From: Planctomycetaceae bacterium
Lineage (GTDB): Bacteria > Planctomycetota > Planctomycetia > Planctomycetales > Planctomycetaceae
Length of the DNA: 64,000 nt
Assembly (NCBI GenBank): GCA_029259845.1
Contig: JAJDEI010000299.1
Location: 31,569 to 95,568 of the forward strand
Direction of reading: 5' to 3'
Within the stretch, counting starts at the first letter, position 1. The number at the start of each line of letters is the position of its first letter. Below the pieces are notes generated by a model. That model saw only the letters and a list, made by a program, of their open reading frames with translations, had not been told where the DNA came from and ran no database searches. Shown here one piece after another: positions 1 through 9,138 of this stretch. The position numbers and the translations under genes are program-made.

Positions 1-1
1 G

Positions 2-274
2 GCCCTGGCGCGCGAAGTGACGGCCGTTGTGACGTTCAAGCCCGACCTGTATTTCGGGGAGCCGATTGTCATCGCGGATGAGTATATCGTCCCCCGACGA
101 TGGCGGGAACTGGCCGTGTTCGTGGCGGAAGCCGACGAGCCGCAGACGACCCGTGACCTTTGTCGGGAGTTTCGGATCAGCCAAGCGGCCGTGAGCCGTT
201 CGATGAGCAAGGCCATGTCTGCCGGCCTCGTAACCCGTGCCCAGCCTTGCGGTTGGACATCACCAGTTGTTTGA
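2..274 (+). CDS. Partial winged-helix/MarR-like protein (C-terminal part)
   Basis: The reading frame is open from the window edge to a TGA at 272-274, so the true N-terminus is probably outside the window; an internal GTG at 17 is the first possible start inside it. The stretch with TTRDLCREFRISQAAVSRSMSKAMSAGLVTR reads like a winged helix-turn-helix: a helix, a turn, a recognition helix with SQAAVSRSMSKA, then a short wing. That suggests DNA binding of the MarR/DeoR style, but no ligand-binding domain is visible and the family cannot be fixed from this fragment. It could also be the C-terminus of a larger phage or plasmid-type protein. Confidence 0.45.
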   Translation, partial: ALAREVTAVVTFKPDLYFGEPIVIADEYIVPRRWRELAVFVAEADEPQTTRDLCREFRISQAAVSRSMSKAMSAGLVTRAQPCGWTSPVV

Positions 275-472
275 TCTAAACAAGCGCTATTCGCGCGCAT
301 AGAGGCCGCAGTTCAGTGTCGGTGGGATCAGTGTCCGCTGGCCGATCCCTCGCAACCCGGAGCCGCGTGAACTCACCGGAGGACGAACAAGCCCCCTAAT
401 CCCTTCAACGCCTGCCGTGTCGCACGCCGGGATCGGGGCGGAATCCCAGCGGTCGTCAGAATTCCGCGGTCC

Positions 473-793
473 TCAAAACTCATCGTCGTCGTCGAAGAAG
501 TCGTCGCCATCCTCGTCGTCATCGTCATCGAGGTCATCCTCGTCGATGTCGTCGTCCTCTTCGTCAAACTCGTCGTCGTCGAAGTCGTCGTCGTCGTCGT
601 CGTCGAACTCGTCATCATCGTCGTCGAAGTCGTCGTCGTCGTCGGTGTCACCCATGTCGTCATCGTCATCGGCATCGGCAACGAGCCACGGCAGAGCGCC
701 GTTCTCGTCAGCACCGGGGTTCCAGGCCGCCTCTCCGTCTTCGTCGATGCGTCGCCACATGTTCCGTTCCGTTTCAGCGGGAGCAAGAATCAT
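473..793 (-). CDS. Small protein with aspartate-rich acidic tail
   Basis: The N-terminal half has ordinary composition (ETERNMWRRIDEDGEAAWNPGADENG...); the C-terminal ~65 residues are almost entirely Asp with scattered Glu and Phe. Aromatic residues recur at intervals in the acidic tract (DDFDDD, DEFD), so it is not a pure homopolymer. I chose the ATG at 793 because GAGGA lies about 9 bases upstream; an in-frame ATG at 826 would add 11 residues. The function is unknown. Tails like this bind divalent cations or basic partners in other proteins, but that is only a possibility here. The opposite strand shows a serine-rich ORF that is a shadow of the GAC/GAT repeats. No partner gene is obvious; pyrB is divergent. 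Confidence 0.6.
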   Translation of the reverse strand: MILAPAETERNMWRRIDEDGEAAWNPGADENGALPWLVADADDDDDMGDTDDDDDFDDDDDEFDDDDDDDFDDDEFDEEDDDIDEDDLDDDDDEDGDDFFDDDDEF

Positions 794-1224
794 CTGTGAT
801 TGTCCTCGGCGTGTCATCAAGTCCATCAGCTCACGTTTGTCGGAGGGTGAGTCCGTTTGGGGATTTCGATATTAAATCGCTGCGACCTTGTCAAGCGCGG
901 ACCTCGCGTGCCGGCCGGAGCGGGTGTCTGCGTCCGATGGTGGTGCTTGCTCATTTCCGAGTAGCTGGGCGCTGTTGAGGTAACGGAAGCATGCCCGCAG
1001 ACCGAGCACGGGGGCCGCGGACGCGATTCGTTCATCGCCCACAGCCCCAGAGTTCCGCGCGGTTCGCGAGGAATCGGTTGTAGATCGCCCCAGCCACCCC
1101 CACAGGCGATACCGATGAGCCCGGTGCAGCCGGTTGATCGGACGGAGAGGCGACGCTAGAGTCAGCGGGTGGGCCGCGAGAGATGGATTGTTGTTTCTGT
1201 CGGTCGAGAAAGATCGAGGGCGGT
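794..1224. other. Intergenic, upstream of pyrB
   Basis: This 431-base stretch separates the Asp-rich protein gene (minus) from pyrB (plus), so promoters for both should lie here. Short overlapping ORFs on both strands have no recognisable product. I see no convincing -35/-10 pair, riboswitch or strong hairpin. Confidence 0.4.
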
Positions 1225-2175
1225 ATGAGTGGCGAGTCGCAAAACTGCGGATGGGCGCGACGACATTTGTTGGCGCTCGAAGACCTTGAGGCTGCGGAAA
1301 TCGAGCGAATTCTGGACACGGCTGCGGAATTCAAACAGCGGGCCGAGCAGGGCGAGCCGAAATCCGGCTTGCTCCGCGGTCGCGTGGTCGCCAACCTGTT
1401 CTTCGAGCCGTCGACCCGGACGAAAACGAGCTTCAACCTTGCGGCCAAGCGCCTGAGCGCGGATACGGTCGATTTCACCGCTTCGGGCAGCAGTTTGTCG
1501 AAGGGGGAAACGTTCATCGACACGGCCCTCACGATCCAGTCGATGGGGGTCGACGTGATGGTTGTGCGGCACAAGACGCCGGGTGCCCCGCTGCTGCTGT
1601 CGCGGCATCTCGACTGCAACGTCCTCAATGCGGGCGACGGCACGCATGAGCACCCGACGCAGGGGCTGCTCGACATCTTTACCATCCGTGAGCAACGGGG
1701 ATCGCTGGCGGGACTGACAGTCGCCCTCGTGGGGGACATCCTGCACAGCCGCGTCGCCCGGTCGAACATCTGGGGCCTGAAGAAGCTCGGAGCCCGTGTC
1801 ATCGTCTGCGGTCCGGCGACGCTGATTCCGCCAAAGATCGCCGAGTTGGGGGTTGAAGTCTCCCACAACCTTGACGACGTGCTCGCCGAGACTGACTGCG
1901 TGAACCTGCTGCGGGTCCAGTTCGAGCGGCAACGGGGGGCGTTCTTCCCCTCGATTGCCGAGTACGCCCAATTGTTCGGGATGACCGGTGAGCGTGTCCG
2001 CCGCGCGAAAAAGGACGTGCTGATTCTCGCTCCCGGCCCGATCAACCGCGGCGTCGAGATCACCTCCGACGTCGCTGACGGGGAGCACTCGGTAATTTTG
2101 AATCAGGTGACCAACGGCCTGTTCGTCCGCATGGCCTGCCTGTCGTTGCTGCACGAAGCCCGGGCCGCCGCGTGA
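1225..2175 (+). CDS. pyrB: Aspartate carbamoyltransferase catalytic subunit
   Basis: It catalyses carbamoyl phosphate + L-aspartate to N-carbamoyl-L-aspartate, the committed step of pyrimidine synthesis, in the cytoplasm. The carbamoyl-phosphate loop STRTKTS is at residues 63-69, the second phosphate-binding Lys is in SSLSKGE near residue 93, and HPTQ is at 143-146. The C-terminal aspartate-binding domain contains [12 protein letters not shown] and the late LAPGPINRG loop. The length of 316 residues fits the family. I chose the ATG at 1225 (MSGESQ), which has GAGGG just upstream; an ATG at 1183 would add 14 atypical residues. No pyrI or pyrC is adjacent, so the gene appears to be solitary. 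A structured repeat follows it. Confidence 0.96.
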   Translation: MSGESQNCGWARRHLLALEDLEAAEIERILDTAAEFKQRAEQGEPKSGLLRGRVVANLFFEPSTRTKTSFNLAAKRLSADTVDFTASGSSLSKGETFIDTALTIQSMGVDVMVVRHKTPGAPLLLSRHLDCNVLNAGDGTHEHPTQGLLDIFTIREQRGSLAGLTVALVGDILHSRVARSNIWGLKKLGARVIVCGPATLIPPKIAELGVEVSHNLDDVLAETDCVNLLRVQFERQRGAFFPSIAEYAQLFGMTGERVRRAKKDVLILAPGPINRGVEITSDVADGEHSVILNQVTNGLFVRMACLSLLHEARAAA

Positions 2176-2253
2176 CACGTTGGAGTTCAGGCTTTAGCCG
2201 GCCTCTTCGCTCGCTGACGCGGCCCAGCAGTCCGTTGAAAAACGGATCCTCAT

Positions 2254-2365
2254 GGGTGGCCGGGGCTGGAGGACAACGTCCGAAGCCCCGGTGAGGGCGG
2301 TTTCCGCGTCCGAATACCGAATCCTCAACCACCGGGGCTTCCCGTTGGTCCAGCCCCGGCCACCC
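2254..2365. repeat. Inverted repeat of a dispersed family, between pyrB and esterase gene
   Basis: The arm GGGTGGCCGGGGCTGGA (2254-2270) is repeated inverted as TCCAGCCCCGGCCACCC (2349-2365). A second, inner pair is GAAGCCCCGGTG near 2283 and CACCGGGGCTTC near 2331-2342. The whole can fold into a nested hairpin between two convergent genes and could help terminate transcription. Just before it, TTGGAGTTCAGGCTTTAGCC (2181-2200) resembles sequences at about 15224 and 35657, so a dispersed repeat family is involved. Confidence 0.75.
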
Positions 2366-2425
2366 GAAGCCCGCCTCATCGCGCGCTGACGCAGCCTGAA
2401 GGCTGAACGCCAGCAAGGAACGAAT

Positions 2426-3676
2426 CTACCGTGACGCAGAGACCGGCACAGCCGGCAGCGCCAGCGTCTCCAGTTCGAGGTTGAACTCATTGGCTCCCGG
2501 TTTCACCTCGAAGGTCACGCCGCCTGCGAGCGTGCCTTTGCCCGTGAGCGGCGTCACATCGTCAATGGTGGGGGCAGGGGCAATGGTTCCGAGCGTATGC
2601 ACGATCACGCGGTTGATGCCGACGACGGCGCCCCGTGATGCACGGATTGTGAACTTGCCGCCGCCGATGCGGTCGCCGGCGATGGGAGCGTTCGGTGCAT
2701 CGACCGGCACGAACGTGATCGTCCCCCAACGCAGCGGCTTGCCGTTGAGCGTCACCTTTCCGCTGACTTCAGCGCGCACAACGTCCGCAAGAAATGCGTT
2801 CGTCCGCAGCCAGTCGGCGAGGCGGTCCTTCCAGGTGAACAGGACCGGATCGGCGATCCCCAATCCAACGCCGTGCGGGCCGTTCTGGTACACGTGCAGT
2901 TCGGCGGGAATGTTGTGCTCGTGCAGTGCCCGGTAGTACGCAAGACTGTTCTCCACCGGCACGGCTTTGTCTTCGGTCGTGTGGAACAGAAACGCGGGCG
3001 GGGTCTGTGCGGTCACCTGCGTCTCGTTGGAGAGCGAGGCGACCAGTTGCGGATCCGGATCGTCGCCGAGCAGGTTCCTGCGCGATCCTTTGTGCGTGAA
3101 CGGATCGCGGAACGTGATGACCGGATATCCCAGCACGGTGAAATTCGGGCGGCAACTCACCCGGTCAATGGGATCAGCCACGTTGGCGTCACCGTCGTCG
3201 AAGTGCGTGGAGGCAGTCGAAGCGAGATGCCCTCCGGCGGAGAAGCCCATCACGCCGATGCGGTCCGGGGCGACGTGCCATTCGTCCGCGTGGGTCCGCG
3301 TGTGGCGGATCGCCCGCTGCACATCGTTCAGCGGAGCCGGATGCCGATAGCGCGGCCCGAGCCGATACTTGAGCACAACCGCGGTGACGCCGACGGTATT
3401 GAGCCAACGGGCAATCTGATGCCCCTCGTGATCCGTCGCCAGTCCTCCATAACCTCCGCCCGGACAGACAACGATCGCCGCACCGTTCGGTTTGTCGGGG
3501 TGATAGATGCGAATCGACGGCCGATCGGCTTCTTCCTCACCGACTGCTCGCGGAGCCCCGGCGGGCCACAACAGCACCGGCTCGGGCGGCTCTGCATACA
3601 GTCGTCGACCGCCAGTCAAGGCAGCCAGCAAGAGGCACACGTTGGCTGTCCGAACGAATCGTGAAGACGCGAGCAT
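2426..3676 (-). CDS. Secreted alpha/beta-hydrolase (BD-FAE/esterase-like) with C-terminal beta domain
   Basis: An N-terminal signal peptide (MLASSRFVRTANVCLLLAALTGG) is followed by an alpha/beta-hydrolase fold. Visible motifs are the oxyanion segment CPGGGYGGLATDHEG, the nucleophile elbow GFSAGG (catalytic Ser), and a late NGPHGVGLG with the likely catalytic His; an Asp in FLFHTTEDKAVP fits the triad. The last ~110 residues (VSGKVTLNGKPLRWGTITFVPVD...) form the beta-sandwich 'carboxypeptidase-regulatory-like' module that is common in planctomycete lipoproteins. The substrate is probably an acetylated or feruloylated polysaccharide ester; that is inference. The ATG at 3676 has AAAAGG about 8 bases upstream; a TTG at 3694 is an alternative start. 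The sulfatase gene lies divergently upstream. Confidence 0.85.
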   Translation of the reverse strand: MLASSRFVRTANVCLLLAALTGGRRLYAEPPEPVLLWPAGAPRAVGEEEADRPSIRIYHPDKPNGAAIVVCPGGGYGGLATDHEGHQIARWLNTVGVTAVVLKYRLGPRYRHPAPLNDVQRAIRHTRTHADEWHVAPDRIGVMGFSAGGHLASTASTHFDDGDANVADPIDRVSCRPNFTVLGYPVITFRDPFTHKGSRRNLLGDDPDPQLVASLSNETQVTAQTPPAFLFHTTEDKAVPVENSLAYYRALHEHNIPAELHVYQNGPHGVGLGIADPVLFTWKDRLADWLRTNAFLADVVRAEVSGKVTLNGKPLRWGTITFVPVDAPNAPIAGDRIGGGKFTIRASRGAVVGINRVIVHTLGTIAPAPTIDDVTPLTGKGTLAGGVTFEVKPGANEFNLELETLALPAVPVSASR

Positions 3677-4203
3677 GATGGCAACCCTTTTCAACGACTG
3701 GGAACCGAGTGTCCAAGTTCACGAGTATATCTAAACTCTCCGCAAACGTCCGCTCGCGCCTGAGAAGTCGATGTCAGGCGGGTGCATGTGCGGACGCGTG
3801 GCTGTGGCGTCAATGGATGTAGAAGAACGAGTTCGGCCATGATTTGTCGCAAGCTTGCGTCAACCAGAAAAACCCCATGGCCCCAGTCGTGAAGCTCACC
3901 GATCTGGGGCTGTGACAGTTGCCGGTCGTGCGACCCGGCGAGGCAAATCCATGTTTGCTGTTAGCTCCACGCGCAAAGGTGCCCCAGCCACCCATCGAAT
4001 CGATACACCCAGTCGACAGCGACGCTTGGCCCCGCGTTTGCCTGTGCGCGGTGCCGGGACTATCGTGGTGCGACGGTGTCTGGTACTTGTCGCGTAACGG
4101 CCAAAATGCACGACCCATCGCTAACGCTTCGGGCGCTGATGCTCTGACTCAACGATGTGGGTGGTCACCGACACGCGGGAACCATTCGACAGGTCCAAAC
4201 CTC
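3677..4203. other. Divergent intergenic between esterase and sulfatase genes
   Basis: This 527-base region must carry promoters for both divergent genes. No long hairpin or gene is seen. The segment CGCTAACGCTTCGGGCGCTG (about 4119-4138) resembles a short motif repeated at 35951-35991, suggesting a dispersed repeat. Confidence 0.4.
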
Positions 4204-5631
4204 ATGAAGACGCTCGTGAATTCAGGTTTCCTTGTTGCCGTCTGTTTGTCCGCTGTCAACTTTGCTTCCGCGGCGGAGAAGCGGAACGTGCTGTTCATTG
4301 TGTCGGACGATCTGAACTGCGACCTGGGGTGCTACGGGCATCCGCAGGTCCGTTCGCCACATATTGATGCACTGGCGCAGCGGGGCATGCGGTTCGAACA
4401 TGCGTATTGCCAGTACCCGGTCTGCAATCCGAGCCGCGCGTCGTTCATGACGGGGCGGCGTCCGAACGAGACGAAGATTCTGGCGCTGCCCAAGGGGGGC
4501 CAGTTCTCTTCCGACTATGTGTACGGACACCACTTTCGCGACACGATTCCCGACACCGTGACACTGCCGGAGCTGTTTCGCAAGAATGGGTATCAGGCGG
4601 CTCGGGTCGGGAAGATCTACCATTTTGGCGTGCCGGGACAGATCGGCACCTGCGGACTGGACGACCGCCCATCATGGGACTATCTCGTCAACCCGGCCGG
4701 TCGTGACAAGGCGGAAGAGAACAAAGTCTTCACGCTCACGCCGGGCCGCTTTGGGGGAACGCTGAGTTGGCTGGCAATGGCCGGGACCGACGAGGAGCAG
4801 ACCGACGGGCTGGGTGCTACCGCTGCCATCAGCCTGTTGGAACAGTACCAGGCGAGTGATCAGCCGTTCTTCCTGGCGGTCGGGTTTTATCGTCCGCACA
4901 CCCCTTACGTGGCTCCCCGAAAATACTTCGACCTGTACCCCACTGAGCAGATTCCGCTGCCGGAACTCTCCAGTGATGACCGTCAGCGAACTCCCGCAGC
5001 GGCCTATGCCAGCGCCAAGAAGCGACAGGACGCCCTGTCCGACGACGTCCGCCGTCAGGCAATCCAGGGTTATTGGGCGTCGATCTCCTTCATGGATGCC
5101 CAGGTCGGTCGCGTTGTCGATGCGCTGGACCGGCTCGGATTGGCGGAGAACACGGTCATTGCGCTAACGAGCGATCACGGATATCACATGTACGAACACG
5201 GCCTGTGGCAAAAGATGTCGCTGTTCGAGAACTCGGCCCGTGTGCCGCTAATCATCGTCAGCCCCGGGGCGGCGGCGGGCGAGACCGCCGGGACCATGTC
5301 CGAGCTTGTCGATCTGTACCCGACGATCGCCGACCTGTGCGGTCTGTCGCCGCCGGATTACATCGACGGCGTCAGTCTGCGACCGGCGCTGGAGGATGCG
5401 GACGCGGTGGTGAAAGACGCCGCGTTCACGCAGCTCCACCGGCGCAGCCAGAACTCCTACAGCATCCGCACGTCCCGTTGGCGGTATACCCAATGGGATG
5501 CCGGCAAGCAGGGCGAACAGCTCTTCGACATGCACGCCGATCCCCGCGAGACGACCAACCTCGCCGCCGACCCGCAGCACGCACATCTCATCGCCAAGTT
5601 CCGAGAGCGTCTGGCGGAATACGCGCGGTGA
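4204..5631 (+). CDS. Sulfatase, iduronate-2-sulfatase-like, secreted
   Basis: It hydrolyses sulfate esters, most likely of sulfated polysaccharides, in the periplasm or outside the cell. A signal peptide (MKTLVNSGFLVAVCLSAVNFASA) leads into NVLFIVSDDLNCD with the metal-binding Asp pair (35-36). The formylglycine motif CNPSR at 74-78 is the Cys-type CxPSR. The later ALTSDHGYHMYEHGLWQKMSLFENS carries the second metal-binding Asp/His set and matches IDS-type sulfatases. The mature length of about 450 residues is normal. The ATG at 4204 was chosen because the upstream in-frame ORF (from 3919) has no signal-like sequence. A formylglycine-generating enzyme is needed in trans and is not in the window. 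Confidence 0.93.
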   Translation: MKTLVNSGFLVAVCLSAVNFASAAEKRNVLFIVSDDLNCDLGCYGHPQVRSPHIDALAQRGMRFEHAYCQYPVCNPSRASFMTGRRPNETKILALPKGGQFSSDYVYGHHFRDTIPDTVTLPELFRKNGYQAARVGKIYHFGVPGQIGTCGLDDRPSWDYLVNPAGRDKAEENKVFTLTPGRFGGTLSWLAMAGTDEEQTDGLGATAAISLLEQYQASDQPFFLAVGFYRPHTPYVAPRKYFDLYPTEQIPLPELSSDDRQRTPAAAYASAKKRQDALSDDVRRQAIQGYWASISFMDAQVGRVVDALDRLGLAENTVIALTSDHGYHMYEHGLWQKMSLFENSARVPLIIVSPGAAAGETAGTMSELVDLYPTIADLCGLSPPDYIDGVSLRPALEDADAVVKDAAFTQLHRRSQNSYSIRTSRWRYTQWDAGKQGEQLFDMHADPRETTNLAADPQHAHLIAKFRERLAEYAR

Positions 5632-5849
5632 GTAATGGAGTCAGAAGCGGCCGGGTGGCGGGGGCCATGCAACACCGTCCGGTTGAGATGCCGCGCCGAT
5701 CACGGGGGCGACGTCGCTGCCTGGTAGATCGTCCGTCGCCCCCGGATCGCTGGGGGGGCGTTGCTCCACGCACCAACGCGCCCCCGCCACCCGTCGTCAC
5801 GGTCAGTGGCGGGAGTTGACGGGAGCGTCTGGCGGGCTACGCGCGGTGA
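5605..5849. repeat. Partial direct duplication of the sulfatase 3' end
   Basis: The last ~28 bases of the sulfatase gene including its stop (5605-5632) recur with about three changes at 5823-5849, downstream of a G/C-rich stretch. The second copy is not attached to a gene. It looks like a remnant of a local duplication or of a second deleted sulfatase gene. Confidence 0.6.
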
Positions 5850-5871
5850 ATTGAGGAACCGGTGCGGGCCG

Positions 5872-6792
5872 TTACGACCCGCGGCTCCAGTCGAGGCAGA
5901 TCACTTGCCCGTTGGCGAAACCGCAGACGGCCCATTCGCCAAACGGATCACACGAAAGCTGCGCGACGTGCTCCGGGGTGACGGTCGCCCAGAGCAATTC
6001 GCCGTCGGCATCAAGCCAGTACAGGTGCTTTTCGACCGTCGAGGCAATGAGGCGGTGGGGCTCATAGCTCGTCGCGATGCGGTTCACGGTCCCTTCGACG
6101 ATGTAGGAACCGATCGGCGCGCCGCTGCCGTCAAAGGTCTGCACGCCATGATTGAAGCCGGCGATGTAAATCAGTTCGCCGTCACCGGTCGCCGCCAGCC
6201 GCCCGACATTGCTCCACAGCTTCTCCTCCCACTGACAATCGCCGGTGAGCGAATGACAACAGAGCAGCCCATGTTCGGCGGCGCCCAGCAGCGCCGGTTC
6301 GGCGGTGAGGAACTTCAGATGCGTGAGGGGCCGAATCGATGCAAAGCCGGCCACGCGGCGCTTCTGGGCGTTGAAGATGAGATTGCCCCCGTCCGCCAGG
6401 CTGACGGCGATGTATTGGCCGTACGGGTCGATGGCGACCTGCAGGCACTGCTCGGGCAAATCGAGATGCCATTGCGTCTGAAGCTGCCGGTCGAAGCGGT
6501 GGACCTGCGTCTCACCGGCGAGGGCGGCGGCGAACTGCCCGTCGTCACTGAAGGCGACTTGCCGAATCGGCTCGCGGATGCGATTGACGGCCGAATACTC
6601 ACCGCGGCGATCGATACGGTACAGGCTGCCGATCTCGTCGGCAGCGAGCACCTCGCCGGTCTCCCGCGCGAGGGCGAGCCCGGTCAGCGGCGCTTCGGTG
6701 GTGAATGTCCAGCGGACGCTGGGACCGATGCCCCGCCCCTTCCGAACCCAATCGGGCGGCGGTCCGGGAGGGCGGGACGGGTCGTCATTCAT
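5872..6792 (-). CDS. Beta-propeller (WD40/PQQ-like) cytoplasmic protein
   Basis: The 306 residues show repeated four-strand units: GLALARETGEVLAADEIGSLYRIDRRG, RQVAFSDDGQFAAALAGETQVHRFDRQ, LQVAIDPYGQYIAVSLADGGNLIFNAQ, and four or more further blades up to AQLSCDPFGEWAVCGFANGQVICLDW. This is a seven-blade-like propeller without signal peptide or catalytic residues, so a scaffold or sensor role is likely. Its start ATG overlaps the stop of the upstream S41 protease gene by 4 bases (6789-6792), so the two are translationally coupled and probably act together. No enzymatic function can be assigned. Confidence 0.8.
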   Translation of the reverse strand: MNDDPSRPPGPPPDWVRKGRGIGPSVRWTFTTEAPLTGLALARETGEVLAADEIGSLYRIDRRGEYSAVNRIREPIRQVAFSDDGQFAAALAGETQVHRFDRQLQTQWHLDLPEQCLQVAIDPYGQYIAVSLADGGNLIFNAQKRRVAGFASIRPLTHLKFLTAEPALLGAAEHGLLCCHSLTGDCQWEEKLWSNVGRLAATGDGELIYIAGFNHGVQTFDGSGAPIGSYIVEGTVNRIATSYEPHRLIASTVEKHLYWLDADGELLWATVTPEHVAQLSCDPFGEWAVCGFANGQVICLDWSRGS

Positions 6793-8438
6793 CGGCGCGT
6801 AAACTGCGGTTCGCGAAGGATTTCCAGAGCGGCCTGGATGTCATCATCGCCGTCGACGTCGAGGTCTGCCGAACCACGGTGCTTGGGCGTGTCGTCGGCC
6901 AAGGGGACTTCGACATCGGGGCGAATCCCGATCTTACTCCAATTGTCGCCGTTGGGGGAGTAAAACTTGGCGGTGGTGATCCGCATCCCGGTGGCCCAGG
7001 CTCCCGGATAGATGGTTTGCACGGACCACTTGCCGAACGACTGTCGGCCGACGATTTGGCCCCGCTGATGGTCGCGGATCGCGCCGGCGACGATTTCGCT
7101 TGCACTCGCGCTGCCGCCGTCAATCAGCAACACCAGGGGCATGTCCCAGGTGCCGATGCGATTGGCTGAGTAGCTGAGGTTCTGGTCAATGTTCCTGCCG
7201 CGTGTCGACACGATGCGGCCCTCGGAAATGAACCGGTCGGACACTTGGACAGCCGCCGAAAGCAGCCCCCCGGGATTGCCGCGAACGTCCCAGATTAAGG
7301 CCCGCAGTCCCTGCTGGGACAGCCCCGCCATGGCGGCATCCAACTCGTCAGGCGAGCCTTTCTGGAAGCCGGTCATGCGGATGTACCCGATCCCGCGCTC
7401 GTCATCGATGATTTGGGCGATCGGAATGCTGTCGACTTGCACCGCCCGCCTCGTGCAGACGACCGTGTGAACCAGTGACCGCGGGCCGGACTGGATGCCC
7501 AGCCGGACACGGGAGCCAGCGGTGCCGGTCAGCAGTCCGGCCGCTTCGTCGGTGCTCATGTTGCGGCAGTCGGTGCCGTCGATTTCGACAATGAATTCGC
7601 CCGCTTTGAGGCCGTTCTCATACGCGGGGCTTTTGGGGAGGACGTCGGCCAGCAGCATGCCGTTGCCCGCTTCCGCTTCCATGACGATGCCGATGCCGAC
7701 AAACTCGCCGTCAATGTTGTTGTTGAGATCGCGATAGCGGCCGGGTGTGAGGAAGCTGCTGTAATCGTCCAGCCCGTTGCAACCGCCGAACGTGTACTCC
7801 ATCACGACCGCGTTGGGGCTGAGGCCGACCAGCTGATTGGCACGGTCGGCGACCTTGCGAATCATCTCGTGGGCTTCGGACCGGGAGCGGAGCCGCTTGT
7901 TCCAGTACTCCTCCCGGAGGACGTCGCGCATTTCCTGAATCTGCTCCCGGTCGGCACCGAAAGCGTTGCGCTTCAGGAAGCGGTCATTCGCCAAGCTCAG
8001 CCAGAGGCTCTCTGTGCCGTGAGCGACGAACCATGTGGTGGTGATCGGGTTGACGTACTGGTCCCGGACCTGGTCCAGGACACTATCGAACAGGGCGAAC
8101 GCCTGGGCGTTGGATAGCGCGAGCAACTCGTCGCGGAACGAGACGTCCTCGTAACGCCGGTCGATCCCGAAGTGGAACTTCGACCGCCGCAAACCATATT
8201 GCAGATAATCGTTGTCGGGCCACTCCTTGACCGCTTGCTTGTAATGCTTGATCGCATCCCGCCACTGGCGGGACCGTTCCAGTTCCACTCCTGTGTCGAT
8301 CGCCTGACGGGCGACCGGTCTCGATGAATCCGGTGGCTCAGCAGAAACGCTGACCAGGGCCGAGATGCTGACAAGGACAATGCTTGCGATGAACGCGGTG
8401 CGCATCCTTGTGCGGCGCTCGAGACCAAAACTTGACAT
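6789..8438 (-). CDS. S41 family C-terminal processing peptidase with PDZ domain
   Basis: A tail-specific serine protease acting in the periplasm. There is an N-terminal signal peptide (MRTAFIASIVLVSISALVSVSA) and a TPR-like segment near residues 45-75 (GVELERSRQWRDAIKHYKQAVKEWPDN). A PDZ domain spans roughly 225-310 (GIGIVMEAEAGNGMLLADVLPKSPAYENGLKAGEFIVEID). The S41 catalytic domain has the nucleophile in SASEI near 445 and the general-base Lys in GRQSFGK 23 residues later. The ATG at 8438 is supported by GAGGGGG 4-5 bases upstream. The TPR N-terminus is additional to the usual CtpA layout. It is co-transcribed with the beta-propeller protein. Confidence 0.92.
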   Translation of the reverse strand: MSSFGLERRTRMRTAFIASIVLVSISALVSVSAEPPDSSRPVARQAIDTGVELERSRQWRDAIKHYKQAVKEWPDNDYLQYGLRRSKFHFGIDRRYEDVSFRDELLALSNAQAFALFDSVLDQVRDQYVNPITTTWFVAHGTESLWLSLANDRFLKRNAFGADREQIQEMRDVLREEYWNKRLRSRSEAHEMIRKVADRANQLVGLSPNAVVMEYTFGGCNGLDDYSSFLTPGRYRDLNNNIDGEFVGIGIVMEAEAGNGMLLADVLPKSPAYENGLKAGEFIVEIDGTDCRNMSTDEAAGLLTGTAGSRVRLGIQSGPRSLVHTVVCTRRAVQVDSIPIAQIIDDERGIGYIRMTGFQKGSPDELDAAMAGLSQQGLRALIWDVRGNPGGLLSAAVQVSDRFISEGRIVSTRGRNIDQNLSYSANRIGTWDMPLVLLIDGGSASASEIVAGAIRDHQRGQIVGRQSFGKWSVQTIYPGAWATGMRITTAKFYSPNGDNWSKIGIRPDVEVPLADDTPKHRGSADLDVDGDDDIQAALEILREPQFTRR

Positions 8439-9138
8439 GTTTCCCCCTCAGTCAGATGACGAGCATCACAACGAACCGGCTGCCGGCGAAAAACCGCCCC
8501 AGCGATCTGCGATGCTCACTTGCCGTCCCGGGACGCGCCGCTCGTCGCACTGACCGGTTGGCCCCAACCGGATGGCCCCAATTCGGTGCCGCAAACGTCG
8601 TGCTGACGTCGTGCGGGTTCGCGACTTTTTGCGTGTCGTACCGGAATGACGTAACAATTCAACATAGGCCACGATGCGCTTCCGGTCAATTTCCCGCAAG
8701 GCTGCGACTGCAGCCTTTCTGGCTGCGATGCCGATCTTCGACGAAATCGTCCCAGTCGTGCGGACAGGGCGGAGTTCGGCTGTTACGGAAACCCTCCCGG
8801 TCCGGCGGGGCGAAGCGCCTGAGCAGCCGAAAGCGACCAGTGCCTCGCCGGGTCATGCCGGTTCATCGGGATTTCGCGACAAATCCTGTCGCGGCGATGG
8901 TCCCTGATCCGAGACATCAGGTGTCCGGCAGAACCTTCCCGCCTGAAGCGCGCGGCGGTTCCTGCGGGTGGGCAGCAGTATTCGCCGAAACTCGTCCAAT
9001 CGACGACCGATGTCTCGCCCGGATGCTGCCGCTGACGCACGGCCTCTTGACGACGGCACTTCCCTCCTGTTATTTGACGCCGCCTTGACTCGTTGTCTCC
9101 GCGACCTCGATACATATGCGCGCTCCCGGACAATCGCC
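8439..9138. other. Divergent intergenic region, no gene recognised
   Basis: About 700 bases lie between the S41 protease gene (minus) and the barrel-like protein gene (plus). A long plus-strand ORF runs through it but has the wrong composition, with many Arg, Ser and Cys and no motif. No hairpin with a U-tract or repeat was found. Confidence 0.4.

Noticed and set aside
417..875. Serine-rich plus-strand ORF
   Set aside because: It is the complement of the Asp codon repeats; the minus-strand Asp-rich frame has a better ordered N-terminus.
5761..6963. 400-residue plus-strand ORF
   Set aside because: It lies entirely opposite the beta-propeller and protease genes, which have clear domains; composition is Arg/Gly-rich and motif-free.
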